Part shown: positions 58,178 through 64,000 of the stretch, in pieces
Layout: every line of letters begins with the position of its first letter
Position numbering within the stretch: the first letter of the stretch is position 1
Assembly: GCF_014873535.1 (NCBI RefSeq)
Contig: NZ_JADBEF010000001.1
Coordinates: 4,960,001-5,024,000 of the forward strand
From: Nonomuraea africana
GTDB taxonomy: Bacteria; Actinomycetota; Actinomycetes; Streptosporangiales; Streptosporangiaceae
DNA length: 64,000 bases
Reading direction: 5' to 3'
Notes under the pieces: model-generated
The model's input: only the letters and a program-made list of their open reading frames with translations
Told to the model about the DNA's origin: nothing
Database searches by the model: none
Made by a program: the position numbers and the translations under genes

Positions 58178-60253
58178 ATGCCGGACCTCGCGTCCTTGCG
58201 GCCTGGGGATCCCGAGCGGGTGCGGGAGTACCAGCTCACCGGGCGGCTCGGCGAGGGCGGTCAGGGAACGGTGTTCCTCGGCATGTCACCCACCGGCACC
58301 CGCGTCGCGATCAAGCTGCTCCGCGCCGACCTCGCACAGGACGAGGACGCACTGGAGCGCTTCGTCCGCGAGGTCAGCACCACCCAGCGGGTCGCGCCGT
58401 TCTGCACGGCGGCGGTGATCGACACCGGCGTCGAGCAGCACCGGCCGTACATCGTCAGCGAGTACATCGACGGCCCGACGCTGAACGCCGTCGTGGCCGC
58501 CGAGGGACCCCGCGAGGGTTCGGCCCTGCACCGCCTGGCGATCGGCACCGTGACCGCCCTGGTCGCGATCCATCAGGCCGGGATCGTGCACCGTGACTTC
58601 AAGCCGTCAAACGTGCTCCTCGCCTCCGACGGCCCCCGGGTGATCGACTTCGGCATCGCCAAGGCTCTCGACCAGACCTCCACGCTGACCGCAGCGGCGA
58701 TCGGCACCCCCTCCTACATGACCCCCGAGCAGCTCGCGGGGGAGAACGCCGGACCACCGGCCGACATGTTCGCCTGGGGCTGCACGATGGTCTTCGCCGC
58801 CACCGGACAGCCGCCGTTCGGCACCGACAGCCTGCCCGCGATCTTCAACCGGATCATGAATATGGAGCCCGACCTGCGGGCGATCGCCGACCCGGCGCTG
58901 CGCGACCTGGTCGGGCAGTGCCTGTCCAAGGACGCAGGCCGCCGGCCCACCGCCGGAGAGGCCTTGCTGCGGCTGCTCGGCCACGTCGGCGCGCCGGGCG
59001 CGCGGCCCGACACGCCCGGAGGCATCCTCGCCGAGGGTTCGGCCGCCGCCGCGCGTCCTGCTTCCCCGCAGGCCGGGCCTGGTGATCCACAGCTCCGCCA
59101 GGCCGTCCCCGCCCAGACCTCCCCGCACCCGCTTGAAGGAGCGGCCAGGCGCGGACGCCGGGTCCAGCTCGCGATCGGGGCGGGACTCGCGGTCACGCTC
59201 GTGACGGCCGCCGGGGTCGCGCTGGTGTTACGCGGCACCGCGCCCGACCGGGTCGTGTCCCCCCAGGCGACCGGCACCCGGCAGACCACCCCCTCCCCCG
59301 GCTCCACGCCCACGCCCACGCCCACCGTCCCCGTGCTGCCCCACGCCACGAGGACGATCAAGCTCCCCGGCAGCTCGATCACGCTCCACGAGAGCGACGA
59401 CGACGCGATCAAGCTGAGCTCCTACGACACCGAAGGGAGCGACAACCTCTACGTCCGCAAGCCAGGCACCAGTGACTTCATCGAGAACGGCGCGTACTTC
59501 CAGTACGCGGTGAACGCCTCCGGCACCCAGGCGCTGGCCACCGACAGGGTTTACGACGACGGCTACTCCGTGGTCTCCGTCGTCGGCCGGCAACCAGGCT
59601 CGGCGAAAAAGATCAAGGTCGCCAAGGCCCCGGTCTACTCGTTCGAGCCCCAGTGGTCCCCGGACGGCACCCGCGGTCTGACGACGCTGTACGAAGTGGG
59701 CGAGGACCCCGTCGAGAAGGGCGGCTACACGTTCAAGAGGTACGGCTACGCGGTCATCGACATCGCCAGGAAGAAGGCCCGCGTCGTCAGGTTGCGCACG
59801 GAGGACGAGAGCGTAGGGGGCTACTTCTGGAGAAGGGACGGCCAGGCGATCGGCACCTGGGTGCTGACCGACGACACCCACTACATCCGTTTCTACGACC
59901 TGCAGGGCGCTGTGCTGCACACCCTGCCGGACGTCGGCGTCCCGCTCAGCAGGGAGGGCGAGGACATCTCCCCGTCGGGCACGTCGCTCGTGACGTACTG
60001 CAGGGGGAACGTGGAGGAGATCTGCGTCTGGTCGACCGACGCCGACGCGAAGGCCCGGATCAGGTTCCAGTTCGAGACCGGCGGGTTCATCGGCTGGTAC
60101 GACGACCAGCACCTCGCCGGATGGCGGCGCAACGGCGGCGGCTACGAGGCGGTGGTGATCGACTTTCAGGGGCAGGTGAAACGCGTGCTCGCAGTCGTCG
60201 CCGACGCCAAGGAGTACGAGAAACAGCCCATGCGCTTCTCGAGAGGCAGCTGA
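58178..60253 (+). CDS. Membrane Ser/Thr protein kinase with extracytoplasmic beta-propeller-like sensor
   Basis: 691 residues from ATG 58178, which has GGGGGG about 8 bases upstream; GTG 58172 is an alternative. The kinase (about 15-275) has RLGEGGQGTVFLG, VAIKLL, HRDFKPSN (Asp140), VIDFGIAKA and GTPSYMTPEQL. A Pro/Ala linker leads to one transmembrane helix (about 330-355) and a Thr/Pro-rich stalk. The 300-residue outer domain has SFEPQWSPDGTRG and WSTDADAKARI, resembling TolB/WD-like blades. It would phosphorylate cytoplasmic targets in response to an outside signal. Codon 59228-59230 is TTA (Leu351) in the membrane helix. Confidence 0.9.
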   Translation: MPDLASLRPGDPERVREYQLTGRLGEGGQGTVFLGMSPTGTRVAIKLLRADLAQDEDALERFVREVSTTQRVAPFCTAAVIDTGVEQHRPYIVSEYIDGPTLNAVVAAEGPREGSALHRLAIGTVTALVAIHQAGIVHRDFKPSNVLLASDGPRVIDFGIAKALDQTSTLTAAAIGTPSYMTPEQLAGENAGPPADMFAWGCTMVFAATGQPPFGTDSLPAIFNRIMNMEPDLRAIADPALRDLVGQCLSKDAGRRPTAGEALLRLLGHVGAPGARPDTPGGILAEGSAAAARPASPQAGPGDPQLRQAVPAQTSPHPLEGAARRGRRVQLAIGAGLAVTLVTAAGVALVLRGTAPDRVVSPQATGTRQTTPSPGSTPTPTPTVPVLPHATRTIKLPGSSITLHESDDDAIKLSSYDTEGSDNLYVRKPGTSDFIENGAYFQYAVNASGTQALATDRVYDDGYSVVSVVGRQPGSAKKIKVAKAPVYSFEPQWSPDGTRGLTTLYEVGEDPVEKGGYTFKRYGYAVIDIARKKARVVRLRTEDESVGGYFWRRDGQAIGTWVLTDDTHYIRFYDLQGAVLHTLPDVGVPLSREGEDISPSGTSLVTYCRGNVEEICVWSTDADAKARIRFQFETGGFIGWYDDQHLAGWRRNGGGYEAVVIDFQGQVKRVLAVVADAKEYEKQPMRFSRGS

Positions 60254-60314
60254 CCTGTCTCGCCGTTCCAGGCGGTCTCGTGAGGTAGCGCTTCTACGCG
60301 CCCGCGCCCGCCTG

Positions 60315-61454
60315 TCACAGGCGTGGGTGGTCGATCGCCGGGTCCGCCAGCTGTGGGTCGACAGCCGGAAACGAGCCGTCGCCGAACAGGATCCGCGCCG
60401 CCAGGGCCCGGCCGGCACGGCTGCGCAGCACGGTCACCGCCGCCTCTGCTGCGGCGGGGGATCGGATGCCCGCGAACACCCGGCGCAGCAACAGTCGGCC
60501 TCGGAACCGGGTTCGCAACGCGTCCCCGTCGTACCGGCTCAACAGCCGTGGGTCGCCGGTACGCAGGTACCCGGCGGCGACCGCCGCGGCCCACTCGGAC
60601 ATACGGAAGCAGGGATCCAGCCCACCGGCCGTCAGCGGTGACACCGCGCCCGCCGCGTCTCCGACGAGCAGCCCGGCGGGGCAGGCCAACCGTCGCAGCA
60701 CACCGCCGACCGGGATGGGACCACCTCGACGCTCGACCGGACCAGCCGGCGCCGCGCGGCCGGGCGCGTCCGCGGCGAAAGCCTCCAGCAGGTGACGGAT
60801 GCCGGCGCGCATCGCGTGCGGATAACCTGCGACGCCGACATGCGCATGACGCCCGTCGTCGATGACCCACCCCAGATACCCCGGAGCGATGCGAGGGTCC
60901 AGCACGCAGTGGAACGCCGGGGTGGTCGTGCCCGACGCGATGGGATGCACGATCTCGGCACCGACGAGGAACCGCCGGTTGACGTCGAGACCGAGATCAC
61001 GGGCCACCCGGGAGCGGGCGCCGTCCGCGCCGACGATGAACCGGGCCGTCACCGGTTCCGCGCCCACGAACCGCACAAAACCCATCGACGCGTCGAGATA
61101 CCGTACGCCCAAGAGGACCCGTGCCCCGGCCGACTCCGCCGCGCGGCGCTCGTGCTCGTAAACGGCCGCCATGTCGGCCACGCGGTACTCGTCCCGGTCA
61201 CTGGTGAGCCGGATCGGCGCCCGCCGCGACGGCGGATACAGCAGCACGTCCCGCACACCCGGTCCGAGCAGATGGTCCGGCAGGTCGAAGTCATCCAGGG
61301 TGCGACGCACGAAGATCCCGGTCGTGCGGATGCCCGTCGACAGCGACCTGCGGCGGTCGACCACCAGCACGTTCAGTCGCCGTCGCGCGAGCAGGCGGGC
61401 TGTGCGCAGACCGGCCAGGCCCGCGCCCACGACCAGGACGTCCACTGTCTGCAT
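60315..61454 (-). CDS. FAD-dependent oxidoreductase (geranylgeranyl reductase/hydroxylase-like)
   Basis: 379 residues from ATG 61454 (MQTVDVLVVGAGLAGLRTAR). The Rossmann motif GAGLAG, the mid-chain RFIVGADGARSRVARDLGLD (DG motif) and LLVGDAAGAVSPLTAGGLDP (GD motif) define a group A flavoprotein close to the geranylgeranyl reductase type. The substrate is unknown. It converges with the kinase gene, 61 bp apart. Frames extending upstream to 61787 overlap unrelated debris and were rejected. Confidence 0.88.
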   Translation of the reverse strand: MQTVDVLVVGAGLAGLRTARLLARRRLNVLVVDRRRSLSTGIRTTGIFVRRTLDDFDLPDHLLGPGVRDVLLYPPSRRAPIRLTSDRDEYRVADMAAVYEHERRAAESAGARVLLGVRYLDASMGFVRFVGAEPVTARFIVGADGARSRVARDLGLDVNRRFLVGAEIVHPIASGTTTPAFHCVLDPRIAPGYLGWVIDDGRHAHVGVAGYPHAMRAGIRHLLEAFAADAPGRAAPAGPVERRGGPIPVGGVLRRLACPAGLLVGDAAGAVSPLTAGGLDPCFRMSEWAAAVAAGYLRTGDPRLLSRYDGDALRTRFRGRLLLRRVFAGIRSPAAAEAAVTVLRSRAGRALAARILFGDGSFPAVDPQLADPAIDHPRL

Positions 61455-61514
61455 ATCCTGCGACGATAGGAGCGATGCCGCACCCGTGCGACAGTTTGCA
61501 CGCGACCTGTCCAG

Positions 61515-61815
61515 GACCTCCACACCGTCGCCACAAACCGTGTGCGCGGCCGAGATCGGGATCGCCCGTTCCCAGGGCAACCACCTGCTCCCCGTCCTTG
61601 CTGAACCTGGCCAGACCCACCCTCTGCGGCCGGCCAGCCAGTACCAGTACACCGATCTGCGGGATCCCGGCACCGCCCGCGCCGCCCTGGCCGAGGCGCT
61701 CCGCCGCATCGACGCGGCGGGAGGGCTGGGCTGGCCGGACGACCGTCCCCCTTTCCTGGGCTGCGCTCCTTCGACATCGACTGGCACCGGGTCTTCTTCG
61801 GCCGGCGCACCGGCC
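61515..61815 (+). pseudogene. TIR-nSTAND protein fragment
   Basis: The plus-strand frame reads VCAAEIGIARSQGNHLLPVL, the end of a TIR domain, then YQYTDLRDPGTARAALAEAL and GLGWPDDRPPF. A +1 shift near 61757 continues as GLRSFDIDWHRVFFGRR, the opening of an nSTAND NTPase. The Walker A motif and everything beyond are missing. TIR/STAND proteins are often antiphage sensors, so this is a likely defence-gene relic. Confidence 0.6.
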
Positions 61816-61962
61816 GCGCTAGCCCAACCGCTCTACGACGAGCGGGAGAAACAGCAGATCGCCGACATGTTCGGCGTGCCCCGCTCGACCATGTACGGGC
61901 ACCTCGACAAGACCAAGACCATGCCCCGCCAGCCCAAGAAGGGCGCAGCTACGAAGCCCTGA
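61816..61962 (+). pseudogene. C-terminal HTH fragment of a serine resolvase
   Basis: ALAQPLYDEREKQQIADMF, GVPRSTMYGHLDKTK and PRQPKKG match the Hin-like DNA-binding end of resolvase/invertase-family recombinases. The catalytic N-terminal domain is absent. It is in frame with the upstream TIR fragment, an accidental fusion left by a rearrangement. Confidence 0.65.
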
Positions 61963-62233
61963 AGACTACCGGCGGGTTACTTGTCCCCTGGCGTCCGGGC
62001 TAGGACTCCAGGGCCGTGGAACGCCGGCGTCGGGCCTGGCGGGAGGGTGGCACCGAGGGGCTGGCCTCGCGCGGTTCGCCGGGTCGGCCGCCGAAGCGCC
62101 TGTGGATAAGCCGACTTTGTGCAGGGGATCCGCAAGTCGGCGCCTGAGATATACGGACCTGGTGCACAACGTCACCTTCTGCCGGCGGGAAATTCGGGTG
62201 CGGAGGGTCGGTGGGGTGGTGTGTGATCGGGGG

Positions 62234-63103
62234 ATGGCGATCGAGATGGGTAGGCCGGAAGTCGACGGGCTCGGTGACGTGGTGCGGGTGTTGGCGGAGT
62301 GGCAGTACGACGGAGGGCCCGTGCAGTTGCATCCGGGGGATGTGGGGTGGTTCTGGCGGTTCGGTGAGGAGCGGATGGCGGAGGCTACGCGGACCTGGAG
62401 TCGGGCTGGGGAGGTTCTGGCGGTCGGGCTGCTGGATGGTCCGGAGTTGCTGCGGTTGGCGTTCGCGCCGGAGGCATTGCGGGACGAGGAGTTGGCGCAG
62501 CAGGTGGTCGAGGACGTGTCGGCGCCTGAGCGTGGTGTGCTGCTCGAGGGCAAGATGTACGTCGAGTCGCCGATGGGTGCGCTGGTCCAGGACCTGTTGT
62601 TCAAGGACGGCTGGGAGAGCGACGAGCCGTGGACACCACTTCGGCGCGTCCTCGGCGAGCCTGTGCCGGATCCCGGCGTACGCGTCGAGGTGATCGGGCC
62701 GGAACAGGCGCACGAGTGGACCGCGGTCCTGCGGGCGTCGTTCGACGGGTCGACGTTCACCGACGAGCGCTGGCACGCGATGGCGGCAGGTACGCCGTAC
62801 GTCGACGCGCGGTGCCTGGTCGCTCGCAACGAGCAGGGCGAGGCGGTGGCGGCCGTGACGGTGTGGTCGGCGGGTGAAGGCAAGCCCGGGCTGATCGAGC
62901 CGATGGGCGTGCACCGGGCACACCGCCGGCACGGTTACGGCAAAGCGATCACAGTCGCCGCGGCGCGCGCACTCCAGGAGTTGGGTTCGTCCAGCGTGGA
63001 CGTGTGCACGCCGAGCTCCAACGTCGCCGCCGTAGCCACCTACCAGTCGGCCGGCCTCGAGCGGTTGCCCGAGAGACGGGACCTGTACCGCAACGCTTAC
63101 TGA
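62234..63103 (+). CDS. GNAT-family N-acetyltransferase (tandem-domain type)
   Basis: 289 residues from ATG 62234 (MAIEMGRPEVDGLGDVVRVL), preceded by CGGGGG. The N-terminal half is a degenerate GNAT-like domain (LHPGDVGWFWRFGEERM, KMYVESPMGALVQDLLF). The C-terminal half is a clear GNAT: CLVARNEQGEAVAAVTVWSA, IEPMGVHRAHRRHGYGKAIT, VDVCTPSSNVAAVATYQSAG. The substrate is unknown. Codon choice in the first half is less GC3-biased than most neighbours. Confidence 0.85.
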   Translation: MAIEMGRPEVDGLGDVVRVLAEWQYDGGPVQLHPGDVGWFWRFGEERMAEATRTWSRAGEVLAVGLLDGPELLRLAFAPEALRDEELAQQVVEDVSAPERGVLLEGKMYVESPMGALVQDLLFKDGWESDEPWTPLRRVLGEPVPDPGVRVEVIGPEQAHEWTAVLRASFDGSTFTDERWHAMAAGTPYVDARCLVARNEQGEAVAAVTVWSAGEGKPGLIEPMGVHRAHRRHGYGKAITVAAARALQELGSSSVDVCTPSSNVAAVATYQSAGLERLPERRDLYRNAY

Positions 63104-63109
63104 GGCTTT

Positions 63110-63250
63110 CCATGCCCACCGCTTGCGTGGCCACGGCAGTGGTCAGCGCGGCGCGCGGGAACCGGTCCAGAAGCGTCCCGGTGATGCTCACCCCGGCCAG
63201 ACACGCCACACCGAAGGTCACGAACAAAAGACGTTGACCGTGTTCGGAGA
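63110..63250 (-). pseudogene. MFS transporter fragment
   Basis: The minus-strand frame reads LLFVTFGVACLAGVSITGTL, LDRFPRAALTTAVATQAVGM, a pair of transporter helices with a DR loop typical of the major facilitator superfamily. No complete protein surrounds it. Confidence 0.5.
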
Positions 63251-63429
63251 AAAGCCGCTCACGTCGCCCAGGACCGACGGGCACGCCTTTCCCACCCCGG
63301 CCCCGGCCTGACCCTCGCCAATGTCCCCCATCGTGAGCGCCGTCTGGGCGGCGTTCCCACGCCATGCCGTCTCGATCGTCGGCTGGCTCGATGCCCTGGG
63401 CCGACGAACGCCACGGGTACAGCCCAGGT
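63251..63429. other. Unassigned sequence between gene fragments
   Basis: Nothing recognisable is present on either strand; both neighbours are decayed transporters. Confidence 0.4.
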
Positions 63430-63650
63430 CTACAGTTGCCGGCTCAGCGACGGAACCGGGCTGTCGTCGGCGCGGACTTCCTGTGCCGCAGGGGTCTCTC
63501 GGGTGCCGGTGGGGGCGACGCGCCGCAGGAGCAGGAGCGCGAGCACGAGCAGCCCCGCGGCCAGGCCACCGCTGATGAGGGCGGCGGCGTGCAGTCCGGA
63601 GGCGAATGCGTTGCGCACGGTCGCCGCCATCGCCTCGCCGAGACGGCTCG
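63430..63650 (-). pseudogene. C-terminal remnant of an EmrB/QacA-type MFS transporter
   Basis: The minus-strand frame gives LGEAMAATVRNAFASGLHAA, ALISGGLAAGLLVLALLLLR and a hydrophilic tail TGTRETPAAQEVRADD, the last helix and tail of a drug:H+ antiporter. It breaks abruptly at about 63650 into a plus-strand oxidase fragment. Confidence 0.65.
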
Positions 63651-63808
63651 CCGTCCAGTTCGGCCGGTTCACCGACCCGGCCACGCCGTACATGTACCAC
63701 TGCCACATCCTCCGGCACGAGGACTCCGGCATGATGGGGCAATTCGTGATCGTGAAGCCCGGCACCGAGAACCAGGTGCCCCGCACGATCGCCGCCCACC
63801 ACATGTAG
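63650..63808 (+). pseudogene. C-terminal remnant of a multicopper oxidase
   Basis: FGRFTDPATPYMYHCHILRH followed by EDSGMMGQFVIVKPG contains the last copper-binding motif (HCHxxxHxxxxMM) of CotA/bilirubin-oxidase-like proteins. Everything upstream is missing, replaced by an oppositely oriented transporter end. Confidence 0.8.
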
Positions 63809-64000
63809 CGTCGACCGCTTCGCGTGTCCAGACCACCGCCTTCGACTACGAGCACATGAGCCTGGAGAGTGCACGGCCGGGCACCGGAACTCGAAGGGGC
63901 CGAACGCCGGCTTCGGATGGCAGGCGTCCACCCGATACAACGCCTGCTGGAGCAAGCTCATCCGCGTCGGCGAATACAACAAGAAGGGAGAGAACGTCCG
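63809..64000 (+). other. Unidentified sequence at right edge, possibly coding
   Basis: From about 63860 one plus-strand frame with good third-position GC reads GPNAGFGWQASTRYNACWSK, then LIRVGEYNKKGENV to the window end. I do not recognise the family. It may be part of a gene continuing beyond the edge or further debris. Confidence 0.3.

Noticed and set aside
60301..60330. CGCCTGT/ACAGGCG dyad between the kinase and FAD oxidoreductase
   Set aside because: The single-base loop is too tight for a convincing terminator, and no other feature supports it.
1..64000. tRNA, rRNA, riboswitch, CRISPR or attachment-site features
   Set aside because: I looked for tRNA-like cloverleaf ends, conserved rRNA blocks, regularly spaced repeats and long direct repeats at tRNA ends and saw none. 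A covariance-model search would be decisive.

Overview
The window is about 70% GC, with strong third-position GC bias, dense GTG/ATG starts and many TetR, MarR, HxlR and LysR regulators. This points to a filamentous actinobacterium. The NRPS/MFS fusion, the abundant CBM35 enzymes and a CU044_5270-type protein beside an ECF sigma factor fit Streptosporangiales (Nonomuraea-like), but genus is an inference. I see no rRNA, tRNA or CRISPR array.

1-13949 is the right-hand part of a hybrid NRPS/PKS cluster, cut by the left edge. In order it holds a C-PCP NRPS (5' truncated), a KS-AT-KR-DH-ACP polyketide synthase, an MbtH-like protein, a C-A-PCP-TE-MFS fusion and a stand-alone A-PCP protein. All are on the + strand and overlap or nearly touch, so they are probably one translationally coupled operon. 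The thioesterase has Cys at the nucleophile elbow, and an exporter is fused to the terminal synthetase.

14010-20384 holds small redox and regulatory units: HD protein, DHFR-like reductase divergent from HxlR, FrnE/DsbA-type oxidoreductase, an ABM-fold protein behind a SoxR-like box, and a TetR gene divergent from a monooxygenase remnant, a DUF3159-like membrane protein and an MBL hydrolase.

20576-35721 is a secreted pectin/rhamnogalacturonan-type degradation locus. A minus-strand operon (PQQ-type sugar dehydrogenase, three GH28, GH29, GH27) faces a plus-strand GH105 gene. Every protein carries one or two closely related CBM35 modules. The divergent region has a 17-bp palindrome and a 15-bp direct repeat. 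No transporter or regulator lies inside the locus. A further GH28-related secreted protein sits at 41956.

35849-49813 contains regulator/enzyme pairs with visible operators (MarR plus flavoprotein, MarR/VOC, TetR/membrane protein, ECF sigma plus CU044_5270 protein) among truncated genes. 50271-54792 encodes secreted hydrolases (M64 peptidase, two EEP-fold enzymes) and a LysR regulator. 54793-64000 mixes intact genes (MBL/AraC pair, membrane Ser/Thr kinase, FAD oxidoreductase, GNAT) with gene debris: MarR, transposase, S9 peptidase, SDR, TIR-nSTAND, resolvase, MFS and multicopper oxidase fragments. The density of decayed genes suggests an accessory chromosome arm (inference).
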